A DNA stretch of 64,000 nucleotides from DASUAS01 sp963809795 (GTDB lineage Bacteria; Actinomycetota; Acidimicrobiia; IMCC26256; DASPTH01). The stretch lies in contig CAWELN010000008.1 of NCBI GenBank assembly GCA_963809795.1, positions 186,001 through 250,000 of the forward strand, written 5' to 3'. Shown here one piece after another: positions 1-9,793 of this stretch (the first letter of the stretch is position 1; the number at the start of each line of letters is the position of its first letter). The translations under genes and the position numbers were made by a program. The notes under the pieces were generated by a model. It was given only the letters and a program-made list of their open reading frames with translations. It was not told the origin of the DNA and did not search any database.

Positions 1-456
1 CTGGCCCGGGCGGCGGCCGCGCCCGACACCGCGTTCGGCTCTGCCCCCACCGCGGCGCGCGCCTCGCTGGGCGACCACCCCGAGCAGGCGTTCCGCGACC
101 AGACCGAGCGGGTCATCCACCAGGTCGCCGACACGACCGGTGGGGTCATCCTCGGCCGGGCCGCGGCCATCGTGCTACGCGACCGGCCGTCGGCGCTGCA
201 CGTGCGGTTGGACGGGCCGAGCGAAGCACGCATCCAGCGTGCGGTCGGCCTCGAAGGCGTCAACGAGGAGCAGGCGCGCAAGCTGCTCGAGGAGACGGAC
301 CGTGCGCGCGAGGCGTACGTGAAGCACTTCTACCGGTGCGACGCCCGCGAGGCGACCCACTACCACCTGGTGCTCGATTCCACTGCGCTCGAGTTGGATG
401 ACTGCGTCGAGCTGATCCTCGCGGCCGCCAAGGCCCGCAACCTGACCCCCTCGTAG
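1..456 (+). CDS. cytidylate kinase-like family protein (5' end outside window)
   Basis: The reading frame is open from the first base and ends with TAG at 454-456, so only about 151 C-terminal residues are present. The segment VILGRAAAIVLRDRP, then LHVRLDGP, then a basic helical region (QRAVGLEGV...EARKLLEETDRAREAYVKHFY), matches the second half of the cytidylate-kinase-like P-loop family. In that family a GRAA motif follows the nucleotide fold and a lid region supplies arginines. The P-loop would lie upstream and cannot be checked. True CMP kinase activity is not proven, because the actinobacterial members of this family are mostly uncharacterised NMP-kinase-like proteins. Confidence 0.7.
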   Translation: MARAAAAPDTAFGSAPTAARASLGDHPEQAFRDQTERVIHQVADTTGGVILGRAAAIVLRDRPSALHVRLDGPSEARIQRAVGLEGVNEEQARKLLEETDRAREAYVKHFYRCDAREATHYHLVLDSTALELDDCVELILAAAKARNLTPS

Positions 457-466
457 GCGCCCATAA

Positions 467-489
467 GTGTCACACCCTCGTGGTTTGAT
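467..489 (+). promoter_or_regulatory. GTGTCACACC promoter box, probable leaderless start of the DUF222 gene
   Basis: The box GTGTCACACC (467-476) is followed after 9 bases by TGAT (486-489), and the ATG of the next gene begins at 496, only 6 bases later. A -10 element at this place would put the transcription start at or beside the ATG, giving a leaderless mRNA. No Shine-Dalgarno sequence is visible. The same box with the same 9-base spacing recurs at 30976. It resembles the mycobacterial RecA-independent damage promoter (TTGTCRGTG, N8, TANNNT), but the -10 half is a weak match. Confidence 0.45.
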
Positions 490-495
490 CGGTGC

Positions 496-1620
496 ATGTT
501 CGAGATCGCCGATCACCTCGACGAGCTGCGGTGCTGGCCGACGGATCGGTTGGTGGCGCGGCGCGACGAGTTGATCGGTGTGCAACGCCAGGCGCGGGTC
601 GAGGAGCTCGCGATCGTGCGGATCCTCGACGAGCGGGGGCGGATCGATCCGACGCTGGGTGATCATGGTGAGTCGGCGCGGACGGCGCGTGACACGGTCG
701 AGACCGCGCGACGGTTGGAGTCGTTGCCCGAGATCGCGGCCGCCGCGTACGAGGGGGCGTTGAGTGCGGAGCAGTTGAGCGCGGTCACCAAGCTGGCCGA
801 CGAGGACTCCGATGGGGAGTGGGCGCGGCGGGCACCGAACGTGGCGCCGGTCGAGCTGGCCCGACTGGCGCGCAACGCGGTCGAAACCGTCGACGGAGGA
901 TTCGCGGGCGCGGTACGAGGCGCGGTCGTTGCGGATGTGGTGGACACCCGACAAGGGCATGCTGCACCTGCACGGCCAGTTGCCCGACGTGCTGGGCGCC
1001 ACGTTCGAAGCCACGATCCAGCGCTGACCGAGCAGCGGAAACCGGCCAAGGGCCAGGCGTGGGACAGCTTCGAACACCGCGCCGCCGACGCGCTGGTCAG
1101 CTTGTGTGAGCAACCCGACGCGGGGGACGAGACGCCGTCGTTGGCGTCCCGGCCGGTGGTGCAGACGCTGGTCCCGTTGTCGGGCCCGGCGGAGATCGCC
1201 GGGGTACCCATCGCCGACTCCGTGTTGGAACAGCTGCGCGCCAACGCCACCATCGAACCGGTGCTGGTCGACGACCACGGCACCCCGATCGCGATCGGGA
1301 AACGCTTCCCCGCCCTGTCCCCCAAGATCGTGCGGGCGGTGCTGCTACGCGATCACCGCTGTCAGCTCTGCGGCCGCCGCCACGGACTCCAGATCCACCA
1401 CCTCCGACCCCGCTCCTGGGGCGGCACCGACGACATCTCCGACCTGGCCGCGGTGTGCACCACCTGCCACCCCGACCTCGTCCCCCACGGCCCCTACGCC
1501 CTGGTCGGCAACCCCAACCAGCCCGGAGACCTCCACAAGGTCCACCTCGACGACCTCACCCCCCAACAACGCCAACAGATCGGCCTCCCACCACGCCGCG
1601 CCGGACCGCACGCCGCATGA
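496..1620 (+). CDS. DUF222 / HNH endonuclease (13E12 repeat family), internal double frame change
   Basis: This is a member of the actinobacterial DUF222 plus HNH family, related to the REP13E12 genes of Mycobacterium tuberculosis. The N-terminal 130 residues are the DUF222 helical region. The C-terminus carries an HNH module with CQLCGRRHGLQIHHLRPRSWGG followed by CTTCH, so the metal-binding cysteines and the HH pair are present. Between about 898 and 1025 the conserved stretch (RSLRMWWTPDKGMLHL, LPDVLGATFEAT) is encoded in the +1 frame, and the original frame then resumes at LTEQRKPAKGQ. Two compensating indels therefore flank about 42 codons. This may be sequencing error or real decay. The family is multicopy and often DNA-damage induced. 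Its cellular role is unknown, though nuclease activity is likely. Confidence 0.8.
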   Translation: MFEIADHLDELRCWPTDRLVARRDELIGVQRQARVEELAIVRILDERGRIDPTLGDHGESARTARDTVETARRLESLPEIAAAAYEGALSAEQLSAVTKLADEDSDGEWARRAPNVAPVELARLARNAVETVDGGFAGAVRGAVVADVVDTRQGHAAPARPVARRAGRHVRSHDPALTEQRKPAKGQAWDSFEHRAADALVSLCEQPDAGDETPSLASRPVVQTLVPLSGPAEIAGVPIADSVLEQLRANATIEPVLVDDHGTPIAIGKRFPALSPKIVRAVLLRDHRCQLCGRRHGLQIHHLRPRSWGGTDDISDLAAVCTTCHPDLVPHGPYALVGNPNQPGDLHKVHLDDLTPQQRQQIGLPPRRAGPHAA

Positions 1621-1643
1621 CCGCCGCCGTACGATCCCGGGCG

Positions 1644-4600
1644 ATGTCGGTCGACGTCCTGCCCGTTCCCTACGGTGAGCCGGCGGCGCGCGCGTTGTTC
1701 GACGCGGTCGTGGCGGCCAAGGGCGGCGACCCGCTGGCGCCGGTCACGGTGGTGGTGCCCACCAACTACGTCGGTGTCGCGGCGCGTCGGCTGCTGGCGC
1801 GCGGGACGCTGGGGAGGATCACGCCCGGCGGGGACGGTGTCGCCGGAGTGACGTTCCTCACCGCGTACCGGCTGGCCGAGCTGCTGGGTGCACCCCGCCT
1901 CGCGGGCGCGCACCGGCGCCCGGTGTCCACCCCGGTGCTCGCCGCGGCCGTGCGCGCGGTGTTGGCGACGGCACCGGGGATCTTCGGCCCGGTCGCCGAC
2001 CACCCCGCGACCGAGGCCGCGCTCGTCGACGCCTACCGCGAGCTGGCGGCGATCGACGACGCCGCGCTCGATGCGCTCGTGCACACGGGACGGCGCGCCG
2101 CCGACGTCGTGCGGATCACGCGACGGGCGCGGGCCGCGCTGGCGCCCGAGTGGTACGACGAGCGCGACCTGATGGACGCCGCGGTCGACGCCGTCGGCGC
2201 CGGGATGCCGCTGCTCGACGACCTCGGCACCGTGGTGCTCCACCTCCCCCAGGAGGTGTCCGCACCCACCGCCGCGCTCGTGCGCGCGCTCGGCGAACGC
2301 GTGCCGGTGACCGTCGTCGCCGGACTCACCGGGTGCGAGCGGGCCGACGCGCCGGTGCGCGAGGCACTCGCTCGTATCGGGGTCACCGTGCCCGAGGTCG
2401 GTGTCGCGTTGCCCGCGGCGACCCGCGTCGTGTCGGCGTCGGACCCCGACGACGAGGTGCGGGCGGTGGTGCGCCTGGTGATCGACGCGGTGCGCGAGGG
2501 AGTGCCACTCGAGCGGATGGCGATCCTGTACGGCGCGCCCGAGCCGTACGCCCGCCTCGTGCACGAGCAGCTCGATGCCGCCGGCATCACCCACAACGGC
2601 GCGGCGGTGCGCGCGCTCGCCGACAGCGTGCTGGGACGTGGGCTGCTGGGCCTCCTTGCCCTCCCCGATCGCGACTTCCAGCGCCACGACGTCATGCGCC
2701 TGCTCGCCTCGGCACCCGTGTTCCGTCACGGTCGGCCCGCCCCCGCAACCCGCTGGGAGAAGATCAGCCGCGTCGCCGAGATCGTGCGCGGCGCCGATCA
2801 ATGGCACCAGCGGCTCGAGCGGTACGCCCGCATCCAGGAGCACGAGCTGGCGGCGGAGCGGGCGGTCACCGAGCGCGACCCCCACCCCGAGCACTTCGAG
2901 GCCGAGCTCACCGCGACACGCGAGCTGCAGGCCTTCGTCGCCACCCTGGTCGACGACCTCGCGGTCGACCCCGCCGCCGGGTGGCAGGAGCTCGCCGCCT
3001 GGGCCGAGGGGCTCGTGCGCGACCATCTGGCGCCGGAGACCCGCCGGGCCGACTGGCCCGAGGTGGAACGCCAAGCGGCCGAGAAGATCGAAGCCGCGGT
3101 GGCCCGGCTGGCGGGGCTCGACGCGGTCGAGGCCGCGCCCGGGGTGGCGGTGTTCCGGCGCACGCTCGAGCTCGAGCTCGACGCCGACCTCGGACGCGTG
3201 GGCCGGCTCGGCGACGGGCTGCTGTTGGGCCATGTGGCGCTCGGTCTCGGGCTCGACCTCGACCGCGTCTTCGTGTGCGGCCTCGCCGAGGGCCTGTTCC
3301 CGACCCGCGTCCGCGACGACTCGCTGCTGCCCGACGCCGACCGGCGCGCCACCGACGGTGCGCTGGCGTTGCGGTCGGCGCGGGTCGACGACGACCACCG
3401 TCGCCTGCTGGCGGCGCTGGCGAGCGCGTCACAGGAGCGCATCCTCCTGTTCCCCCGCGGCGACCTGCGCCGCACCACCGAGCGGGTGCCGTCGCGCTTC
3501 CTCGTCGAGAGCCTCGCCGCGGTGAGCACGGAGCGAGTCCCCGACGATCTCGCCGAGGTCCATGCCGACTGGTACACGCCGGTGCCGTCGTTCGCGGCCG
3601 GGCTCGCGCGCGTCGAGTTCCCCGCGACCGAGCAGGAGCACCGGCTCCGCACGCTGCTCGACCACGCCCGGGCCGGCGGCGTGGTCACCACGCACGAGCT
3701 GCGCGGCGTCGACGTCGCGTTGCGACGCGGGGTCGACGCGGTGGTGGCGCGCCGCGGTCGCGACTTCACGCGGTTCGACGGCAACCTGGCCGGCTGCGAC
3801 GCCGGGCGCGTGACCGACGGCGACGTCGTCGTGTCGCCCACCCGCCTGCAGACCTACGCCACCAACCCGTTCGAGTACTTCCTCGACTACGTCTTGCGCG
3901 TCGACATCCCCGAGCTGCCCGAGGAGCGCTACGAGGTGTCGCCCCTCGACCGCGGCAGCCTGGTGCACGAGACGCTCGACGCGTTCCTGAGCGAGGTGCT
4001 CGAGCGGCCGGGTGGTGCGCCCACGCCCGAGGAGCCGTGGACCGACGCCGACCGCGACCGCCTGCGCGAGATCGCCGAGGCCCGGTGCGGGGTCTACGAG
4101 GCGCAGGGGCGCACCGGCCGCCGGCTGTTCTGGCACCGCGACCGGCGACGGCTGCTCGCCGAGCTCGACCGGTTCCTCAGCGAGGACACGAGGGCACGCG
4201 CCGGCTTCGGTCTCCGCACCATCGCCACCGAGCTGCGCTTCGGCTTCCCCGACGCCGCGCCGGCCGTCGACCTCGAGCTCTCCGACGGCCGCGCCCTGCG
4301 GTTCCGCGGCGCCGCCGACCGGGTCGACCGCACCGCCGGCGGCGGCCTCTGGGTGATCGACTACAAGACCGGCCGCCCGAACGGCGTCGACCCCGAGGAC
4401 CCGACCGCGGCCGGCCGGATGCTCCAGCTCCCCGTGTACGCACACGCGGCGCGGGCGTCGTTCGGCGATCCCGACACGGCCGTGGGCGCGGCGTACTGGT
4501 ACGTCAGCACGCGGGGCCAGTTCCGTTGGGCCGAGCTCGTGCTCTCCCCCGAGGTCGACGCCCGCGTCGACGAGGTCCTGCGCGTCATCGCCGACGGCAT

Positions 4601-4817
4601 CGACGCCGGGGTGTTCCCGTGCCGGGTCGACCCCCCGACGACCTGGACCCGGAGGATCCGCAGCTACACCGACCCCGACGCCCGTGGCACCCGCGACCGT
4701 TATCGCGAGTGGCAGCGCAAGCGGGTGGCACCGGCGTTGCGCGGCTATGTCGCCCTCGCCGAACCCGAGGTCCTCGCCGAGGACGACGACACCGAAGGTG
4801 CCGGCGATGACCGTTGA
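1644..4817 (+). CDS. AddB-like PD-(D/E)XK nuclease subunit of a RecBCD/AddAB-type complex
   Basis: About 1057 residues. The N-terminal part is an inactivated helicase fold of the AddB type (VTVVVPTNYVGVAARRLL in place of a Walker A). The C-terminal 290 residues hold a RecB-family nuclease, with RGSLVHETLDAFL near residue 770 and the catalytic VIDYKTGRP near residue 903. AddB proteins of Firmicutes bind an iron-sulfur cluster through four cysteines around the nuclease. Here the usual cysteine before the nuclease is an asparagine (ATNPFEYFLDYVL) and no C-terminal cysteine triad is seen, so a cluster-free enzyme is inferred. The ATG at 1644 was chosen because it follows the upstream stop by 23 bases and begins the conserved part. 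The last 11 bases overlap the next gene, indicating translational coupling with the AddA-like partner in double-strand-break end resection. Confidence 0.82.
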   Translation: MSVDVLPVPYGEPAARALFDAVVAAKGGDPLAPVTVVVPTNYVGVAARRLLARGTLGRITPGGDGVAGVTFLTAYRLAELLGAPRLAGAHRRPVSTPVLAAAVRAVLATAPGIFGPVADHPATEAALVDAYRELAAIDDAALDALVHTGRRAADVVRITRRARAALAPEWYDERDLMDAAVDAVGAGMPLLDDLGTVVLHLPQEVSAPTAALVRALGERVPVTVVAGLTGCERADAPVREALARIGVTVPEVGVALPAATRVVSASDPDDEVRAVVRLVIDAVREGVPLERMAILYGAPEPYARLVHEQLDAAGITHNGAAVRALADSVLGRGLLGLLALPDRDFQRHDVMRLLASAPVFRHGRPAPATRWEKISRVAEIVRGADQWHQRLERYARIQEHELAAERAVTERDPHPEHFEAELTATRELQAFVATLVDDLAVDPAAGWQELAAWAEGLVRDHLAPETRRADWPEVERQAAEKIEAAVARLAGLDAVEAAPGVAVFRRTLELELDADLGRVGRLGDGLLLGHVALGLGLDLDRVFVCGLAEGLFPTRVRDDSLLPDADRRATDGALALRSARVDDDHRRLLAALASASQERILLFPRGDLRRTTERVPSRFLVESLAAVSTERVPDDLAEVHADWYTPVPSFAAGLARVEFPATEQEHRLRTLLDHARAGGVVTTHELRGVDVALRRGVDAVVARRGRDFTRFDGNLAGCDAGRVTDGDVVVSPTRLQTYATNPFEYFLDYVLRVDIPELPEERYEVSPLDRGSLVHETLDAFLSEVLERPGGAPTPEEPWTDADRDRLREIAEARCGVYEAQGRTGRRLFWHRDRRRLLAELDRFLSEDTRARAGFGLRTIATELRFGFPDAAPAVDLELSDGRALRFRGAADRVDRTAGGGLWVIDYKTGRPNGVDPEDPTAAGRMLQLPVYAHAARASFGDPDTAVGAAYWYVSTRGQFRWAELVLSPEVDARVDEVLRVIADGIDAGVFPCRVDPPTTWTRRIRSYTDPDARGTRDRYREWQRKRVAPALRGYVALAEPEVLAEDDDTEGAGDDR

Positions 4818-7800
4818 GCGGAGACGCAGCGACGCCGTGCTCGGAGAGCGGGACGGCGGAGCGGAGTCGACCATCGAGACGAGGCCCAGCGACGCGGTGC
4901 AGCAGAGCTTCCTCGATCTCGACGAGGACCTCGCCACACGCGACGCGATCGTCGAGGCGCTCGACGAGACGCTGTTCGTCGAAGCCGGCGCGGGCTCGGG
5001 CAAGACCAAGGCGTTGGTCGACCGCGTCGTCGCACTGGTGACCCGGCGCGGCGTGCCGATGCGCGAGATCGCCGCCGTCACCTTCACCGAGAAGGCGGCG
5101 GCCGAGCTGCGCGACCGGATCCGGCGCACGCTCGAGGCCGCGGCCCGCGGCGGCGAGGCGGTCGCCGCGGCTCGGGCCGCGCTTGCGCTCGAGGAGCTCG
5201 ACGGCGCCGCGGTGTCCACCCTGCACGCGTTCGCGCAGCGGCTCCTGGCCGAGCACCCGATCGAAGCCGGGCTCCCGCCGCGCATCGAGGTGCTCGATGA
5301 CATCGCGTCGCAGCTCGCGTTCGAGGAGCGCTGGACGCGCTTCGTCGACGAGCTGCTCGACGACCCCGCGATCGAGCGCACGCTGCTCCTCGCGCTCAAC
5401 GCCGACACCACCCTCAACGTCCTGCGCACGCTGGCGCTGGCGTGCAACGCGAACTGGGACCTCGTCGCCGAGCGCATGGGACCCGAGCCCGACCCGCCGC
5501 CGCTCGACGGTGCCCTCGCGCCGGTCCTCGTCGCGCTCACCGAGCTGCACGAGCTCACCGGGCACTGCCGGGCGGCCGACGACAAGCTGCTGGGACTGCT
5601 CGGGAGCCTCGCCTCGTGGCACGAGGAGCTCGTCGCCGCGCCGGACGAGTACGAGCAGCTGCGCCTCCTCACCGTGGGCACGCCGAAGGGGAGCGTCACC
5701 CAGGGCCGCAAGGACAACTGGCCCCGAGCGTGCCCGGTGGAGTCGGTGCGCGACCGGGTGAAGGCGCTCCGGCTGCTGGTCGACGAGACCGCGGCGAAGC
5801 TCGCCGAGGTCGTCCTGCGGCGCCTGGCGTGGGAGCTCGCCCGGTTCACGCTGCGCGAGGCCGAGGAGCGCCGCCGCCACGGGCAGCTGGAGTTCCACGA
5901 CCTGCTGGTGCTGGCCCGAGCGGTGCTGCGCGACCCGGAGCACGGGTGGGACGTCCGGCAGCGACTGCGAGCCGCGGTACACGCGCCTCCTGCTCGACGA
6001 GTTCCAGGACACCGACCCCATCCAGTGCGATCTGGCCGCGTTGCTGGCATCCGGGGCGCCCGACGCGCGCGCGCACCGCTGGGACGAGCTGCCGGTCGAC
6101 CCGGGCCGCCTGTTCGTGGTGGGCGACCCCAAGCAGTCGATCTACCGGTTCCGGCGCGCCGACATCGCGGCATTCCTCCGGGCCCGCTCCGCGTTCGGCG
6201 CCGCGCCGCGCCGCCTCACGCGGAACTTCCGCACCGCCCGCCCGGTCATCGACTTCGTCAACGCGGTGTTCCGCGATCTCATCGTCGCGGAGCCGGAGTC
6301 GCAACCCGAGTACGTGGCGCTCGAACCCGTGCGCGAGGCCGCGCCGGTGGGGCCACCGGTCGTGCTCCTCGGTGTGACCCCCGAGCTCGAGAAGCCCACC
6401 GCCGACGAGCTGCGCGAGCGCGAGGCACGCGACGTGGCCGAGGTCATCGGGCGTGCGCTGCGGGAGGGCTGGCAGGTGTCGCAGCGCTCCACCGACGGGA
6501 TCGAGCAGTTCGCGCCGTGTCGACTGGGTGACCTGTGCGTGCTGCTCCCGGCGCGCACCTCGCTCGGCCAGCTCGAGGACGCGCTCGACGCCGCCGGCAT
6601 CCCGTACCGGGCGGAGACGTCGTCGCTGGTCTACAGCACACGCGAGATCCGCGACCTGCTCGTCGTGCTGCAGGCGGTCGACGACCCCACCGACGAGCTC
6701 GCGCTCGTGAGCGCGCTGCGATCACCTGCTGTTCGGGTGCGGCGACGACGACCTCTTCACCTTCAAGGTGGAGCACGGCGGCCGCTGGAACCACCAACGC
6801 CCCCTGCCGGAGACGTTGCCGCCCGACCACCCGGTCGGCGACGCGATCCGGGTGCTCGCCGGGTGGCACGACGCCCGTCTCTGGCTCTCGCCCAGCGAGC
6901 TGCTCGACCGCATCGTGCGCGAGCGGCGCGTGCTCGAGGTCGGCTTCGCCCACGGCCGACCGCGCGACCTGTGGCGGCGCGTGCGGTTCGTGATCGAGCA
7001 GGCGCGCGCGTTCTCGGAGGCCGAGGGTGGCAGCCTGCGCGACTTCCTCGCCTGGGCCGACCTCCAGGGCAGCGAGGGGGCGCGTGTCGTCGAGACGGTG
7101 CTGCCCGAGACCGACGACGACGCGGTCCGCATCCTCACCATCCACGGCGCCAAGGGGCTCGAGTTCCCGGTGACGATCGTGTCGGGCATGACCACCAAGG
7201 CACAGTCGCGCACCGCCGGTGTGCAGCTGCGCTTCCCCCACGACCGCGACACGTATGCGCTGCGGGTCTCCTCCCGGGTCACGACCGAGGAGTTCGAGCG
7301 CTACGCGCCGATCGACGAGCAGATGGACTTCCACGAGAAGCTGCGGCTCCTCTACGTGGCCATGACCCGCGCCCGCGACCACCTCGTGGTGTCGGTGCAC
7401 CGGGCGGCGAAGGAGCCGGGCGAGGACCGGACCACCTGGACGCACGCGCAGCTGCTGTGGCACGCCGCGGCCGACGCGCCGGAGTGGAGCGCGTTCGTCG
7501 CCGATGCGGCCGCAGTGCCGCTCACGGTGACGCAGCCGGTCGACGGCACCCGGGGCACACCCCCGCCGTGGGCCGAGTGGCGACGCGAGCGCGACGACGC
7601 GTTGGCGCGCGGGGCCCGCCGCAGCGTCCGCTCCGCGACCGCGATCGCCCGGGAGGTCGCGGAGGAGGCGGCGGTGGACCCCGGGCTGCACAAGGGCCCG
7701 CGCGACCTCGAGCTGCCGCCCTGGAACAAGGGCCGCTACGGCACCGCGCTCGGCCGTGCCGTGCACGCGGTCCTGCAGACGATCGATCTCGCCACCGGTG

Positions 7801-8294
7801 ACGGGCTCGACGACACCGCGGCGGCGCAGGCCGCGGCCGAGGGCATCATCGGACGCGAGGACGCGGTGGCGGCGCGGGCGCGGGTGGCGTTGGCGACGAA
7901 GACGGTGCGGGAGGCGGTGGCGCACGGCTTCCGCCGCGAGATGTACGTCGCCACACCGGTCGGTGCCACGACGCTCGAGGGCTACGTCGACCTCGTGTAC
8001 CGCCGATCCGACGGCCTGGTCGTGGTCGACTACAAGACCGACGCCTGGCGCGACGACGCCGACCTCGACGCCAAGGTCGCCCGCTACCGACTCCAGGGCG
8101 CGTCGTACGCGGTGGCGCTCGAGCAGGCGACCGGCGAGCCCGTCGCCGAGTGCGTGTTCGTGTTCCTCGGTGAGCGTGACGCGCGCGAGCGGCCGGTCAG
8201 CGATCTGCCGACGGCGATGCGTGAGGTACGAGCGCTTCTCGCGGGGTCTGGCGCAGCCGCCACCACACCAGGACCCCTCCGATCGGGCCGGTGA
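4807..8294 (+). CDS. AddA-like UvrD/RecB helicase-nuclease, two frame changes
   Basis: A superfamily I helicase starting at an ATG inside the end of the AddB-like gene. Walker A is EAGAGSGKTKALVDR (residue about 58), followed by AAVTFTEKAAAELRDRI. The Walker B LLLDEFQDTDPIQ and the motif VVGDPKQSIYRFR come next, then AKGLEFPVTIVSGM and YVAMTRARDHL. A C-terminal RecB-type nuclease has VVDYKTDAW near 8030. The protein is continuous only if the frame changes near 5970 (before RYTRLLLDEFQD) and again near 6727 (before LFGCGDDDLF). Both breaks sit within conserved motifs, so indels are far likelier than decay. The first roughly 37 residues, rich in charged repeats, look non-conserved and may come from a spacer sequence. 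The last 98 bases overlap the convergent DUF3817 gene. Confidence 0.82.
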
Positions 8295-8541
8295 GCACGA
8301 CCAGCACGACGTAGCCCCACGTCCAGCCGATGTCGGGCCGGATGATCACGACCATGGCGACGAACGACAGCCAGACCAGCCCGTGGAAGAACCCGACCAC
8401 CGCCTTGATCCCGTCGTTGGGCACGACCAGCCAGAAGTACGCCAGGAGCAGGTAGGTGAAGCTCTCGAACAGGGCCATGAACTTGAGCGCCTTGGCCTTG
8501 CGCTCCAGCTCGCTGCTCTGGTCGTCGGCGAAGTCGGGCAC
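8197..8541 (-). CDS. DUF3817 family small integral membrane protein
   Basis: 114 residues starting at ATG 8541. After a charged amphipathic start (ELERKAKALKFMALFESFTY) there are three hydrophobic segments: YLLLAYFWLVV, VVGFFHGLVWLSFVAMVVII and WGYVVLVVLTGPIGGVLVWW. The LFESFTYLLL and GPIGGVLVWW patterns are those of DUF3817, a widespread actinobacterial family sometimes found as a domain of larger transporters. No function is known. Its 3' end overlaps the end of the convergent AddA-like gene by about 98 bases. That is unusual and could reflect an undetected indel at either C-terminus. Confidence 0.75.
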   Translation of the reverse strand: MPDFADDQSSELERKAKALKFMALFESFTYLLLAYFWLVVPNDGIKAVVGFFHGLVWLSFVAMVVIIRPDIGWTWGYVVLVVLTGPIGGVLVWWRLRQTPREALVPHASPSADR

Positions 8542-8582
8542 GCCTGGAGGCTACCTGGGCCCGTAGTCGGTATTCTGGCCGG

Positions 8583-8846
8583 GTGAGCGAGACCACCACT
8601 GCCCCGCCGCCCGTGATCGCGCCGGTGGAGACGCCGGTCGAGCGCCCCGTCCCCGTCGACACCGACGACGGCGACCACGACCGGTTCGCGCACTACGCGC
8701 GCAAGGACGACGTCGCCCGCGCCTACGTGACCGGGGAGGCGATCGTCGCGCTGTGCGGCAAGAAGTGGGTGCCGACGCGCGACCCGTCGCGCTACCCGAT
8801 CTGCCCGACGTGCGTGGAGCGCAAGGCCGCCGGCTGGACCCTCTGA
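8583..8846 (+). CDS. DUF3039 family small protein
   Basis: 87 residues from a GTG start. The first 35 residues are proline and acid rich and look disordered. The rest is HYARKDDVARAYVTGEAIVALCGKKWVPTR followed by YPICPTCVERK, the DUF3039 signature with a histidine, a lone CGK cysteine and a CPTC pair. The His plus three Cys pattern suggests a structural zinc site, as an inference. The family is conserved through Actinobacteria and has no assigned role. It lies divergent from the DUF3817 gene with a 41-base gap that probably holds both promoters. Confidence 0.75.
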   Translation: MSETTTAPPPVIAPVETPVERPVPVDTDDGDHDRFAHYARKDDVARAYVTGEAIVALCGKKWVPTRDPSRYPICPTCVERKAAGWTL

Positions 8847-8874
8847 GTCTGGGCGCGCGGAGTCGGCGCGGCCA

Positions 8875-9711
8875 TCAGCCGCGCAGCGGCGCGAGGGCAG
8901 CGGCGAGCTCGTCGAGCGCGTCGGGTGTGTGCGGCGGCTGGAGGTACACGATGCCGAGGTCGAGACCGGCGTCGCCGTAGCGCTTCGCCTGCTCCACGAC
9001 GTCGTCGGCGCCGCCCCGCAGGTGCGTCGACACGGTGATCTCCGACGGGTCGCGCCCGAGGTCGTCGCAGTGCCGGCGCAGCACGTCGAGCTTGGCCGCG
9101 AACTGCTCGACCGGACCGCCCGGGTAGTTCCAGTGCTGCGCGAAGCGCGCCACCGAGCGAAGCGTGCGGCGCTCGCCGTACCCGCCGATGCAGATCGGTG
9201 GGTGCGGGCGCTGCACCGGCTTCGGGTTGCAGTACGCGTCCACGAGCTGCACGTAGCGACCGTCGAGCGTGGTGGTCTCGTTGGTGAGCAGGCCGATGAC
9301 CGCCTCGCAGCCCTCGTCGAAGGCGTCGAAGCGCTCGGTGAGGGTCGGGTGCAGGTCGATGCCGTAGGCCTTCGCCTCGACCTCGTTCCACCCCGCGCCG
9401 ATGCCGAGCTCCAACCGGCCGCCGGACACGATGTCGAGCGCGGCTGCCATCTTGGCGAGCACCGCCGGGTGCCGGTACGGCATGCCGGTGACGAGCACCC
9501 CGACGCGCAGCCGGCGCGTCGCCTGGGCCAGGGCGGTGGTGGTGACCCACCCCTCCAGGCACGGGCCGCTGATGTCGTCGGTGAAGATCGGGTAGAAGTG
9601 GTCGAAGGTCCAGGCCGACTCGAAGAGCTCGATCTCGTCGGCGGCCTGCCAGACCGCGAGCATGTCGGCCCAGGTGGTGTTCTGAGGTGCGGTCTTGAGT
9701 CCGAAGCGCAT
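8875..9711 (-). CDS. LLM class F420-dependent oxidoreductase
   Basis: 278 residues from ATG 9711. The start MRFGLKTAPQNTTW followed by LFESAWTFDHFYPI is the beta-1 to beta-2 region of luciferase-like monooxygenase fold proteins. SGGRLELGIGAGWNEVEAKAYG and ICIGGYGERRTL are the characteristic cofactor-binding and TIM-barrel motifs. Actinobacterial members of this subgroup generally use reduced coenzyme F420 rather than FMNH2. The substrate cannot be inferred, and no F420 biosynthesis gene is nearby. A longer upstream start is possible, but that extension is arginine and proline rich and overlaps the divergent mltG. Confidence 0.85.
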   Translation of the reverse strand: MRFGLKTAPQNTTWADMLAVWQAADEIELFESAWTFDHFYPIFTDDISGPCLEGWVTTTALAQATRRLRVGVLVTGMPYRHPAVLAKMAAALDIVSGGRLELGIGAGWNEVEAKAYGIDLHPTLTERFDAFDEGCEAVIGLLTNETTTLDGRYVQLVDAYCNPKPVQRPHPPICIGGYGERRTLRSVARFAQHWNYPGGPVEQFAAKLDVLRRHCDDLGRDPSEITVSTHLRGGADDVVEQAKRYGDAGLDLGIVYLQPPHTPDALDELAAALAPLRG

Positions 9712-9793
9712 GCCGGGAGTCTCGCGCGCCTCGTACCGCAGGCCCGGAGCGGGACGCGAAGGGGACGCGTCACCCGCTCGGTAGCATGCGTCG

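Noticed and set aside
496..1620. Calling the DUF222/HNH gene a plain pseudogene
   Set aside because: The two shifts compensate, the HNH motif is intact, and similar indels affect essential genes, so error is at least as likely as decay.
2150..4810. An 886-residue open frame on the plus strand
   Set aside because: It is a shifted frame of the AddB-like gene, almost only Arg, Pro and Gly.
3429..6173. A 914-residue open frame on the minus strand
   Set aside because: Antisense to the AddB/AddA-like pair, which have clear motifs. The frame is low-complexity Arg/Ser/Ala.
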